DNA from: a virus | Virus record (IMG/VR): IMGVR_UViG_3300008113_001711 | Location: 1 to 21,461 of that record | Strand: one strand, 5' to 3' | Length of the DNA stretch: 21,461 nucleotides | Shown: in pieces, positions 12,264 through 18,405 of the stretch | Layout of the letters: each line of letters begins with the position of its first letter | Numbering within the stretch: the stretch's first letter is position 1 | Notes under the pieces: model-generated | Databases searched by the model: none | What the model was told of the DNA's origin: nothing | What the model saw: the letters and a program-made list of their open reading frames with translations, nothing else | Translations under genes and position numbers: made by a program

Positions 12264-12305
12264 ACTGATAACTGATAACTGATAACTGATAACTGATAAC
12301 TGATT
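12264..12305. repeat. Heptamer tandem repeat ACTGATA, 5 units plus one variant
   Basis: Five perfect ACTGATA units followed by ACTGATT, between 12046-12237 and 12308-12631. Shorter copies lie at 12024, near 12661, near 12914 and at 13094, always between genes of the same operon, and once near 19938. This resembles the short tandemly repeated heptanucleotides described in cyanobacteria. Confidence 0.85.
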
Positions 12306-12307
12306 AA

Positions 12308-12631
12308 TTAAAAGTCCTTAATAATTACACCACCCTCAAATTGAATTACGGTCGTCCGATCCTCCAAATATTTAAGTGCCTCCGCTTCTATCTCATCCTC
12401 ATCCTCATCATCGGGGGGAATAAAATCATAATGTTCCGCCGCCTCTAGGACGCTATCATATTCTGAAAAATCACACCGCAAAGCGACTCTATCAAATTTG
12501 ATAGGCTTATCACTATCCTCTAAGTTTTCTAGGTACTCAATTAAAGCTGTAGCACCCTCCCATGACCAACCAGCACTATGATCATATTTCAGTAATTTAA
12601 TAGCTTCATCGGTGCTTAATTTTTGGTACAT
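12308..12631 (-). CDS. Small acidic protein of a phage/plasmid-borne family
   Basis: 107 residues. Motifs WSWEGATALIEYLENLE, IKFDRVALRCDFSEYDS, an Asp/Glu tract (PPDDEDEDEIEAEALKYLED) and TTVIQFEGGVIIKDF match my recollection of a widespread acidic family found in phages and plasmids and usually annotated only as hypothetical. AGGAG precedes the ATG by 7 bases. Operon position is between heptamer-repeat spacers. The strong negative charge would fit DNA mimicry or an anti-defence role; that is speculation. Confidence 0.7.
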   Translation of the reverse strand: MYQKLSTDEAIKLLKYDHSAGWSWEGATALIEYLENLEDSDKPIKFDRVALRCDFSEYDSVLEAAEHYDFIPPDDEDEDEIEAEALKYLEDRTTVIQFEGGVIIKDF

Positions 12632-12683
12632 TTTTCTACTCCTAAATGGTTAATGTTTACCGATAACTGATAACTGGAACTGA

Positions 12684-12887
12684 TTAAAAATAAGGCTCGA
12701 TCAAAACTTCTAAATGTTTCTCGTAGCTAGGGAAAACTTCATAGTTAGGATTGCCATTTTCCCATAATTCCTTAAGGGTATCGACTTGTTTTAAGAAGAT
12801 TTCAGCATCCTCACCCTGTAGTAAAATGTCGGTTTCCCCATTGGTCAATTTCACTGCATAGCCTAGATCAAAAAAGGTAAAGTTCAT
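12684..12887 (-). CDS. Small unknown protein, 67 residues
   Basis: Begins MNFTFFDLGYAVKLTNGETD. It has the layout strand, NGE turn, then LQGEDAEIFLKQVDTLKELW helix, and ends LIEPYF. The F-x-LxNG-x-LQGEDAxxFL pattern is seen in small mobile-element proteins of unknown role. AGGAG lies 11 bases before the ATG. Same operon as its neighbours. Confidence 0.65.
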   Translation of the reverse strand: MNFTFFDLGYAVKLTNGETDILLQGEDAEIFLKQVDTLKELWENGNPNYEVFPSYEKHLEVLIEPYF

Positions 12888-12935
12888 CTTTTTGGTACTC
12901 CTAAATAATGGCTACTGATAACTGATACCTGGTCA

Positions 12936-13037
12936 TTAATCCTCTATCTCCCAATCGGCTGTGTCGATATGAGTATCCCAATCAATGAGTTCAGGTATCT
13001 CATCCTCTATGTCATACCTGTTTAACTCTATGTCCAT
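12936..13037 (-). CDS. Possible acidic micro-protein, 33 residues
   Basis: ATG at 13037 opens MDIELNRYDIEDEIPELIDW ... ADWEIED, ending TAA. Composition and position in the operon fit a real gene. The end (ADWEIED) resembles that of 12046-12237 (SWDIED). There is no good Shine-Dalgarno sequence, and the frame is open upstream of the ATG as far as a TAA near 13078, so it could also be the 3' remnant of a longer gene. Confidence 0.4.
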   Translation of the reverse strand: MDIELNRYDIEDEIPELIDWDTHIDTADWEIED

Positions 13038-13093
13038 ATAGCTTAAACTGATAAGCGGGTAGATATTTTTTCTCTCTTAATGGGTGTTTTTTA

Positions 13094-13114
13094 CTGATAA
13101 CTGATACCTGATAA
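13094..13114. repeat. Heptamer repeat spacer (ACTGATA and variants)
   Basis: ACTGATA followed by ACTGATACCTGATAA between 13115-13411 and the micro-ORF; related spacers occupy about 12661-12680 and 12912-12930. Confidence 0.65.
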
Positions 13115-13411
13115 TTAATGCTTCACAACTTTCTCAACATCCACATCATACCACGAAAAAAGGAGCGTATAAGTCCTTGAAATAGAATCAAAGACATAAG
13201 CATCTATTCCGATTTTTCGATCATCTGGCATCCAAGCCTTTAATGTTTTCCCCGTTGATTTTAGGTGAGAAATTACCTGCTTATCGGTCAACTCAGCTAA
13301 GTCAAAGCTAATCCGTGTGTTGTCAGTTGTTTCGTCGCACGGAATAAGTTTTCCGTCCTTATCCCTTACCTTAACCAAAAAGCTGTAATTTCTTTTGTTG
13401 TCCTGTGTCAT
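13115..13411 (-). CDS. Unknown protein, 98 residues
   Basis: Begins MTQDNKRNYSFLVKVRDKDG and contains DETTDNTRISFDLAELTDKQ, then a strand-rich end (YTLLFSWYDVDVEKVV). AGGAGGG precedes the ATG by 5 bases, a strong ribosome binding site. It starts 10 bases after the stop of 13421-13753, so it is co-transcribed with the IFRKW pair. Not recognised. Confidence 0.65.
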   Translation of the reverse strand: MTQDNKRNYSFLVKVRDKDGKLIPCDETTDNTRISFDLAELTDKQVISHLKSTGKTLKAWMPDDRKIGIDAYVFDSISRTYTLLFSWYDVDVEKVVKH

Positions 13412-13420
13412 GATACCCTC

Positions 13421-13753
13421 CTATAATTGGGCTATGTTTTTGCTTCTTACCTTTATGGCAGTTCTGGGTATTCTTTTCAGAACCTTTAGATTATACCCGT
13501 AATGATTTTCTAGGTAATTTTTGTCCTCTAGATATTGACTTTCAGTAGCAAGTTTTGAACCCTTAATTACTACTTCAGGATTGCATGGACTCCAAGAATT
13601 AATATCACCATATTCTCCGACTCTTTGCCATGAATCACAATCTAAGAATGACAGTGATACTATTTCCTCTGGGAATATTGCGATTATGCCTTGTTTAGGG
13701 TCTATATCTTTATTCCATTTACGGAATATTACTTTAGTTTTTTGAGTGTCCAT
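13421..13753 (-). CDS. IFRKW-family phage/plasmid protein, copy 1
   Basis: 110 residues. KVIFRKWNK, GIIAIFPEEI, SWQRVGEYGD and YLENHYGYNLKVLKR identify a small family common in phages and plasmids (typically vIFRKW...G.viAlFP...HyG.adp.vi) without assigned function. It is a tandem paralogue of 13734-14069 and overlaps it by 20 bases, so the two are translationally coupled. Both copies are intact and differ at many positions, so the duplication is not recent. Confidence 0.75.
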   Translation of the reverse strand: MDTQKTKVIFRKWNKDIDPKQGIIAIFPEEIVSLSFLDCDSWQRVGEYGDINSWSPCNPEVVIKGSKLATESQYLEDKNYLENHYGYNLKVLKRIPRTAIKVRSKNIAQL

Positions 13754-14069
13754 TACCTATCTCCCGGATTTTTTGTTGTCTGATTTCTATGGCATTGTAA
13801 CGTAGTCTTTGGTTAACCTCTAACTTGTACCCGTAATGATTTTCTAGGTAATTTTTGATTTCTTGGTATTCAATCTCTTTAGCAGGTTTTGAGTTTTTGA
13901 TTACCTCCGCAGGGTCACAAGCACCATGTTCACCTACCCATTCCCACGCACTACAAGTATAACTTGACATTGTTCCAATATCTTCAGGGAATATTGCGAT
14001 AATTCCTTGTTCTTTGTCCACCGACTTATTCCATTTACGGAATATTACTTTAGTGATTTCAGTCTCCAT
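13734..14069 (-). CDS. IFRKW-family phage/plasmid protein, copy 2
   Basis: 111 residues and closest to the family consensus: KVIFRKWNK, GIIAIFPEDIG, YTCSAWEWVGEHGACDPAEV and YLENHYGYKLEV. It is the first gene of an operon running down to 12046. Its promoter (14099-14127) lies partly inside the end of 14117-14425. AGGAG is 7 bases before the ATG. Confidence 0.75.
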   Translation of the reverse strand: METEITKVIFRKWNKSVDKEQGIIAIFPEDIGTMSSYTCSAWEWVGEHGACDPAEVIKNSKPAKEIEYQEIKNYLENHYGYKLEVNQRLRYNAIEIRQQKIREIGNGHSKN

Positions 14070-14098
14070 TTATTTACTCCTAACTTACTAATGTCTCT

Positions 14099-14127
14099 AT
14101 TATGTCACAATCTGCATTACTTGTCAA
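14099..14127 (-). promoter_or_regulatory. Operon promoter inside the upstream gene's 3' end
   Basis: TTGACA (14127-14122), 17 bases, CATAAT (14104-14099). The -35 and a degenerate dyad (GACAGTTTAGAATTTGACACA) form the last codons of 14117-14425. Confidence 0.8.
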
Positions 14128-14425
14128 GTGTGTCAAATTCTAAACTGTCCCCGAATTTACCATTAAATTTTTTGACCCCTGAAAAGGTTCTTTTGCAGTC
14201 CTTACATTGAAACATTGGGTATTTCTCTCCCTTAGCTGTTTCTTTATACGCCCTGATTACCACATCATAACTTCCACAATGTGGACACTGGCGACCCTCT
14301 AGAATTTTGTAGAACTTATCACAGGTACTCAGAAATTCTTGATCTGTTACTGTTTTGTTACCCCATTCTACTATTAATGGTAACAATCTCTTTACTAACG
14401 GTTCTCTCGAATGTGACGGTGACAT
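14117..14425 (-). CDS. Zinc-ribbon protein, transposase-N-terminus-like
   Basis: 102 residues. CPHC (47-50) and CKDC (74-77) form a zinc ribbon; the intervening SYDVVIRAYKETAKGEKYPM and the following KRTFSG match the zinc-binding N-terminal domains of IS1/InsA- and IS1595-type transposases. No catalytic domain follows, so it is either a transposase remnant or a stand-alone zinc-ribbon DNA-binding protein. Its last residues (GDSLEFDTLDK) are encoded by the dyad and -35 of the next gene, which suggests the original 3' end was replaced. It has its own consensus promoter at 14456-14484. Confidence 0.7.
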   Translation of the reverse strand: MSPSHSREPLVKRLLPLIVEWGNKTVTDQEFLSTCDKFYKILEGRQCPHCGSYDVVIRAYKETAKGEKYPMFQCKDCKRTFSGVKKFNGKFGDSLEFDTLDK

Positions 14426-14455
14426 TTTAGCTCCTGTTTCTTTGCTTATGTACCT

Positions 14456-14484
14456 ATTATGGCATTCTTTAACTTCTTTGTCAA
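14456..14484 (-). promoter_or_regulatory. Promoter for the zinc-ribbon gene
   Basis: TTGACA (14484-14479), 17 bases, CATAAT (14461-14456). A degenerate dyad (TGTGACA ... TTGGCATA) lies just upstream near 14491-14514. Confidence 0.8.
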
Positions 14485-14622
14485 TTTGTTTGTGACACTT
14501 TTCAAATTGGCATATCTTTGTTCTCTCTACGTTACTTTCCTTTTTTATGTAACCCCCCCCCCTATTTTGGTATTTTTAAATTACCTTTTCGGGGGTGTTC
14601 TCAGGATTTATTGAGGTTTATA
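14485..14622. repeat. Duplicated intergenic segment, copy 1
   Basis: About 135 bases repeated, with small changes, at 15080-15219. Both contain a degenerate dyad, TATGTAACCCCC, TTCGGGGG and a TCAGGATTT ... TTGAGGTTTATACT end. CCCCC and GGGGG can pair as a loose hairpin and may end the upstream transcript. A run of nine C at about 14553-14561 is longer here than in copy 2. Confidence 0.75.
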
Positions 14623-15015
14623 CTATTCCTCATCACCATACATTGCTTCATACATTGCCTCTTGGTAACTAAGCATTATTTCTCGATACTTAGCATAGTT
14701 TGTATCGTCTTCCCAATCTAGACTAAAATAACTTCCATCACTTAGCTCAATCTGACAATCATAATCCGTTACAGAACTAAAATCAGGATTCCAAAAGCCT
14801 TGTGGGTCATAAATATCGGCGGCCAACAACCATTGGTTTATCACCTCTCTCGCTTCTTTTTCGGATTCTCCTAATCCTAATCCTAAGTTTTCTAATTCTC
14901 CTATGTCATACTTGTTTAACTCTATGTCCAGTGTACAAGTCTTACCAAACCAATCTTGCCCTAGTATTCTGAACCATGTTACATCCCCGTTATCGAGTGC
15001 CTTTGTGTAAGTCAT
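14623..15015 (-). CDS. Unknown WFRILGQDW-family protein, copy 3
   Basis: 130 residues. Close to 5127-5471 and 6254-6598 through VTWFRILGQDWFGKT, YDIGELENLGLGLG, EAREVINQWLLA, SVTDYDCQIELSDG and WEDDTNYAKYREI. It has a different N-terminal extension (MTYTKALDNGD) and an added C-terminal tail (SYQEAMYEAMYGDEE). The promoter is of the second-half type (TTGACA-N17-CATAAT at 15051-15079), not the array leader. The family is thus carried by two different promoter contexts. Function unknown. Confidence 0.75.
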   Translation of the reverse strand: MTYTKALDNGDVTWFRILGQDWFGKTCTLDIELNKYDIGELENLGLGLGESEKEAREVINQWLLAADIYDPQGFWNPDFSSVTDYDCQIELSDGSYFSLDWEDDTNYAKYREIMLSYQEAMYEAMYGDEE

Positions 15016-15050
15016 TTTTGTTACTCCTGTGTTTCTTTGCTTATGTACCT

Positions 15051-15079
15051 ATTATGGCATCCTTCATCTACTTTGTCAA
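15051..15079 (-). promoter_or_regulatory. Promoter for WFRILGQDW copy 3
   Basis: TTGACA (15079-15074), 17 bases, CATAAT (15056-15051); a degenerate dyad follows upstream near 15087-15110. Confidence 0.8.
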
Positions 15080-15219
15080 CTTGTTTGTGACACTTTTCAA
15101 ATTGGCATATCTTTGTCCTCTCTATGTTACTTTACTTTTTTATGTAACCCCCTATTTTGGTCTTTTTTAATTACCACTTCGGGGGTTTTCTCAGGATTTT
15201 TTGAGGTTTATACTAATCC
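15080..15219. repeat. Duplicated intergenic segment, copy 2
   Basis: Matches 14485-14622; see that entry. Each copy lies between the promoter of one gene and the stop codon of the next gene to the right. Confidence 0.75.
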
Positions 15220-15549
15220 TCATAACCACGGTAGATTGGCTAAACGACCCGTGCAGTCCATATATTCCCACTCGCTATCTTCGTTTAGCCAATCTAACGT
15301 AACATTACTCCCATCTCCTAACTCTATGTCAGCTTCAAAGTCTAAGATTATTTGAAAATCCCCGCTATTCTTTGCTAACCATCCTTCAATTACCTCTCTT
15401 TTTTGTTCTTTGCTCAATTCCGCACTTAATCCTGAGTCTTCTAAATTACCTACGTCATAGCGTTTTAACTCTTTAAACATTGCACAAGTCTGCCCGTACC
15501 AATTTAATCCTACGATTCTGATTATGCTTATGATTTCTGTGTACTTCAT
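15220..15549 (-). CDS. Distant WFRILGQDW-family member
   Basis: 109 residues. The motifs RIVGLNWYGQTC, LKRYDVGNLEDSGL, EQKREVIEGWL and DIELGDGSNVTLDW align in order with those of the other three family members, but identity is much lower. AGGAGG lies 6 bases before the ATG. The -10 (CATAAT, 15589-15584) is conserved but the -35 is poor (GGACAA), so expression may depend on an activator. It is the rightmost of the closely packed minus-strand genes. Confidence 0.65.
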   Translation of the reverse strand: MKYTEIISIIRIVGLNWYGQTCAMFKELKRYDVGNLEDSGLSAELSKEQKREVIEGWLAKNSGDFQIILDFEADIELGDGSNVTLDWLNEDSEWEYMDCTGRLANLPWL

Positions 15550-15773
15550 TTTTGACCTCCTATGGTCTTTTCTCTATGTACCTATTATGTCACTATTTAT
15601 CTTGACTTGTCCCGCTCTAGTGGACACTTTCAGAATTGGCACACATCTCCTATTTTTCCTCTATATATATATATTCCATTTTTTAACCGTCTTTCACCTC
15701 ACAGTAGCTCGTCCTTTACCCTCTTTGATAGGGTTAGAAACATCATTTTATCTGGTTTTCCCTGTGATAGCTA

Positions 15774-15862
15774 GTGGTCTAAGTATTTATACTCATAGTA
15801 TCCATGTCCTAACCTTTATTACAAGTGGTCTAAGTATTTATACTTATAGTATGCCTGTCCTA
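15774..15862. repeat. Tandem repeat GTGGTCTAAGTATTTATACT, 2 copies
   Basis: Copies begin at 15774 and 15825 (51-base period). Each continues with ATAGTAT and TGTCCTAACC. A third, diverged copy begins at 16156. GTATTTATACT is partly palindromic. Confidence 0.8.
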
Positions 15863-15899
15863 ACCTAACCTTTTTTGTTTCTTACTCGCTCGTGGCTCG

Positions 15900-16052
15900 A
15901 ACCCCAATTTTACCCCTGCATTTCTTTTAATTTTTTAGCTTTTTTTTTTTTACATTGGCGCAAACTCTATTTTTACCCCTGCATTTCTTTTTCTTTTTTA
16001 GCTTTTCTTACACATGGCGCAAACTCCAATTTTGCCCCTGCATTTCTTTTTA
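15900..16052. repeat. Tandem repeat with CCCCTGCATTTCTTTT, 3 copies
   Basis: Units of about 60 bases containing AACTCYAATTTT, CCCCTGCATTTCTTTT and TTTTTTAGCTTTT, with TGGCGCAAACT linking units 1-2 and 2-3. No coding frame is supported on either strand. Confidence 0.8.
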
Positions 16053-16070
16053 TCACAAGGAGGTTGTGAT
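16052..16070. other. Hairpin with GGAGG in its loop
   Basis: ATCACAA and TTGTGAT pair perfectly around GGAGG. No ORF of meaningful length starts downstream. Confidence 0.45.
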
Positions 16071-16250
16071 TTGTGTCACAGGGTTTTGAATTGTATGACT
16101 TTTGTGTGACATTCATATTGCAATTTTGTGTCACAGGTTTTGAGCCTTTGTGTGTGTGGTCTAGGTATTTATACTCATGGCATCCCTGTCCTGCCCTCCC
16201 CTTAATTTGTAGACTAAAGTATTCACAGGTTTAGAGTCTTTGTGTAAAAT

Positions 16251-16312
16251 GAGAATGATTATCATTCTCAGGTTTTAGGACTTTGTGTAAAATGAGAATG
16301 ATTATCATTCTC
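16251..16312. promoter_or_regulatory. Two Fur-box-like palindromes in tandem
   Basis: The perfect 19-bp palindrome GAGAATGATTATCATTCTC occurs at 16251-16269 and 16294-16312, as part of a 43-base tandem unit (TCAGGTTTTAGGACTTTGTG and flanks). It closely resembles the classical ferric-uptake-regulator box (GATAATGATAATCATTATC). No iron-related gene starts nearby; the nearest genes are 15220-15549 and 16607-17068, both minus strand with far ends here. Confidence 0.55.
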
Positions 16313-16406
16313 AGGTTTTACGACTTTGTGTGTGTCACCCTCCCGCTTTCCTTTCTCTCTATCTCTTCTTTTTACTTTCACCCCTTTTCTCATTTTTCTC
16401 TCATAT

Positions 16407-16545
16407 TTCTCTCATCTGGCATTATTGGTACTTTTTACCATAATTGCTTTTTCATATTTTTCTCATTTTTCTTTCATAATTCTCTCATCTGGCATTATTG
16501 GTACTTTTTACCATAATTGCTTTCTCATATTTTTCTCATGGGTCG
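16407..16545. repeat. Direct repeat of 83-base period, 2 copies
   Basis: TTCTCTCATCTGGC begins at 16407 and 16490. Each copy includes TTATTGGTACTTTTTACCATAA, an imperfect hairpin, and TCATATTTTTCTCAT. The whole gene-free stretch 15550-16606 is pyrimidine-rich on the plus strand; open frames there are long only because of composition. Confidence 0.85.
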
Positions 16546-16570
16546 ACCTTCTTTTATTCTTATCTAAATA

Positions 16571-16600
16571 TACCATAAGCTTGATAGAAAGCTTATGGTA
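16571..16600. terminator. Perfect 12-bp hairpin at the 3' side of 16607-17068
   Basis: TACCATAAGCTT pairs with AAGCTTATGGTA around a 6-base loop. It lies 6 bases past the stop of the minus-strand gene, without a T-run, so it may be a processing or mobile-element end rather than a terminator. The same 12 bases recur at 17108-17119. Confidence 0.55.
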
Positions 16601-16606
16601 AGAAGT

Positions 16607-17068
16607 CTAAAGATTTTTTGGGATACCAGTCTTTACACCAAAACCTATAGCCCAACCTTTATAAAAGTTAAATTTAGTAGTATCAATATAAAGAGGAAAC
16701 CCTAATACTTCCCAGCATTCTAATAGTCTTGGCACGTCAACAGTCTGAGCCTTATAATTTGTTCCTGTTTCAGTAATAAGAAATTTTTCAAAAATTTCTG
16801 GTGCGATGTAAACACGAAGGCTAGGAACATCAGCATGAGTTGAAAACAAATTATCAGACTCTTCGGCTAATTCAGAGGTAATCCCGACTGAAATATCGGT
16901 TACAAGCAATTCTTTAATAACTGAATCGCTTCCACCAGGAAAAACCCTTGCAATAAATCTAACAATATACTCAGGTTTTAATTCTACAACTTGATCTTTG
17001 ACAATCTTTCCAGCTACACTATAAACAGGAGCATTAAAATTTAGTTGTACTTTTGGAGAATTAGACAT
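16607..17068 (-). CDS. Unknown protein, 153 residues, flanked by 12-bp inverted repeats
   Basis: Begins MSNSPKVQLNFNAPVYSVAG; a strand-rich first half (VELKPEYIVRFIARVFPGGS, ELLVTDISVGITSE) and later a RVYIAPEIFEKFLI segment and VDVPRLLECWEVLGFPLYID. No family is recognised with confidence. The promoter is TTGACA (17133-17128), 18 bases, TATAAC (17109-17104), not the promoter type of its neighbours. The gene sits between AAGCTTATGGTA (16589-16600) and its inverted copy TACCATAAGCTT (17108-17119), which could delimit a small mobile unit. Confidence 0.65.
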   Translation of the reverse strand: MSNSPKVQLNFNAPVYSVAGKIVKDQVVELKPEYIVRFIARVFPGGSDSVIKELLVTDISVGITSELAEESDNLFSTHADVPSLRVYIAPEIFEKFLITETGTNYKAQTVDVPRLLECWEVLGFPLYIDTTKFNFYKGWAIGFGVKTGIPKNL

Positions 17069-17103
17069 AACTTAAGGCAGAAAAAGATGCTAAACTATAT
17101 TTA

Positions 17104-17133
17104 GTTATACCATAAGCTTACAGGAAATGTCAA
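17104..17133 (-). promoter_or_regulatory. Promoter for 16607-17068, containing the TACCATAAGCTT copy
   Basis: TTGACA, 18-base spacer, TATAAC. The spacer and -10 include TAAGCTTATGGTA, an exact copy of one arm of the hairpin at 16571-16600. The -35 overlaps the start codon of the divergent ORF at 17127. Confidence 0.7.
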
Positions 17134-17222
17134 GTAAAAAGCCTAGAAATTATTATACTCTTAAAGTCCGTACCTCATTATCTGAATATGAAAGACTAAA
17201 AAAATACTGTGATAAGGTTTAA
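17127..17222 (+). pseudogene. Truncated ribbon-helix-helix-like ORF
   Basis: 31 codons, MSSKKPRNYYTLKVRTSLSE then YERLKKYCDKV, ending TAA. The YYTLKVRTSLSEYERLKKYC part has the strand-helix pattern of CopG/ribbon-helix-helix plasmid proteins, which usually need a second helix (residues 30-45) that is absent here. The ribosome binding site (AGGAA) touches the ATG. It is likely a remnant; plasmid copy-control or antitoxin origin is a guess from pattern only. Confidence 0.4.
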
Positions 17223-17347
17223 TAGCCTAACCCAAATTAGCTCTGAAACACTTCTCAAGGGTAAAATGCCCAAAAATACGCAATTTTTTCGGTTTTGAGT
17301 TTTGAGTAAGATTAGCAATTAAGTTGCAATCACCAAAACCTTCAAGT

Positions 17348-17470
17348 CTAATCCTTAGCTAATTTCTTAATTTTAGCCTCAATAGGCTGTCTAGCTTTTT
17401 TTAGGTAGTTTAGTATTTCCGTCCTATAGTGACACCTTAAGTGTACTACTTTGTGAAAATCAATAAAACT
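17348..17470 (-). pseudogene. Possible 3' gene remnant running out of the IR2 left arm
   Basis: A short minus-strand frame reads FHKVVHLRCHYRTEIL, then NYLKKARQPIEAKIKKLAKD and TAG. It looks protein-like but has no start codon and hits a stop a few codons upstream inside the inverted-repeat arm, so it may be the tail of a gene interrupted by the element, or chance. Confidence 0.25.
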
Positions 17471-17698
17471 CAATCATATCAAGGGTTTTGTAATTTTGAG
17501 ACAGTTTAAATACTGTTTAAAAATCAATAAAACCTAATCACAGTATAGGTTTAGTCTGTTTTGTACTATGTAGTGGGGGGGATAACTTTATTTTTTTTAT
17601 GATAGGGGTATCTAATCAACACAGTGAAAAACCCCTAAAAAAAGCTTTTCGTACCTTTTGAGAGCATTTGGAAGCTACAAGTACCTTTGAGTACCTTT
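17429..17698 (+). repeat. IR2, left arm of large inverted repeat
   Basis: About 270 bp matching 18406-18678 in reverse complement. Outer end GTGACACC; inner end contains CTTTTGAGAGCATTTGGAAG and two copies of GTACCTTT. As in IR1, AAAATCAATAAAA occurs twice (17457 and 17520, 63 apart), followed by GTACTATGTAGT, a G-run and GATAACTTTATTTTTTTTAT. IR2 and IR1 are therefore diverged copies of one element. No gene is supported inside. Confidence 0.9.
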
Positions 17699-18140
17699 CG
17701 TTTATAGCTTTAACAATTTGTCTTGTTTTAAAAAGCTTTGCAAGTTTTTGATGTTCGGGCTTTAAAGGACTGGGTGATAGGTATAATTACTTAGGTACAA
17801 ATACTTAAACCACTGGCCTATCCTTTCTTGTGAGTAGTTCACTCGTTTTTAATCCTTTCACTCTCGGTCTTTCTCCAATTGCTACTTTTTAACACCTTAA
17901 AGACATTTTTACCCGTTTAGGCTATATTCACTCTCTTAATAAGACTGTAAGGTTTACAGGGCTATTTTCTACCCCTTCCTCACACTCCAACCCCCTTAGA
18001 CAATACCACGTTTACCCTATTAGGCCATGTTAAGCATATTAAAACATAAGGAAAAAAATGTTAAAAGTGTTGAAATCCTCTCTGAGAAAGGCTTTAGGGT
18101 GGGAAATCTTTTGGAAAAAGAAAAATCTTTAAAAAACCTC

Positions 18141-18169
18141 TTGACATTTCGCTCAAAACCGTATATGAT
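18141..18169 (+). promoter_or_regulatory. Promoter in the loop of IR2
   Basis: TTGACA (18141-18146), 17 bases, TATGAT (18164-18169). Sequence around it parallels the IR1 promoter at 893-922. Transcription would start near 18176, just before the hairpin. Confidence 0.6.
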
Positions 18170-18175
18170 ATAAGC

Positions 18176-18235
18176 ATGGATACGAGACTAGGAATTACCC
18201 TAGGGTCTTGAAACATTTAACCTAACAAAAAAAAA
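18176..18235 (+). ncRNA. Candidate small structured RNA in IR2
   Basis: CGAGAC (18183-18188) pairs with GTCTTG (18205-18210) and TAGG (18189-18192) with CCTA (18199-18202); GG at 18203-18204 is bulged. The layout equals that at 961-992 in IR1 while the outer stem differs in sequence. A further stem, TGAAACC with GGTTTCA (about 18282-18308), lies downstream. RNA ends are unknown; no protein-coding role is likely. Confidence 0.45.
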
Positions 18236-18405
18236 AGATATAATATATATAGATATGCCAGATTTTTGTGTAAAAATTGGCTGAAACCTATGCAGTGTAA
18301 GGGTTTCACGGTTTAGTATAAGGAGTGGTCAAAGAACAAAACCTTGAAAACACATTAAAAAAGATGACCTACGCCAAAACACAACTAATTGGGAAACTAA
18401 ATCTT

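Noticed and set aside
14117-14425. Complete insertion sequence
   Set aside because: Only a zinc-ribbon domain is present; no DDE catalytic domain, terminal inverted repeats or target duplication could be found around it.
15885-15915. tRNA T-arm-like GGCTCGAACCCC
   Set aside because: No acceptor, D or anticodon arm can be folded around it, and it begins a tandem repeat.
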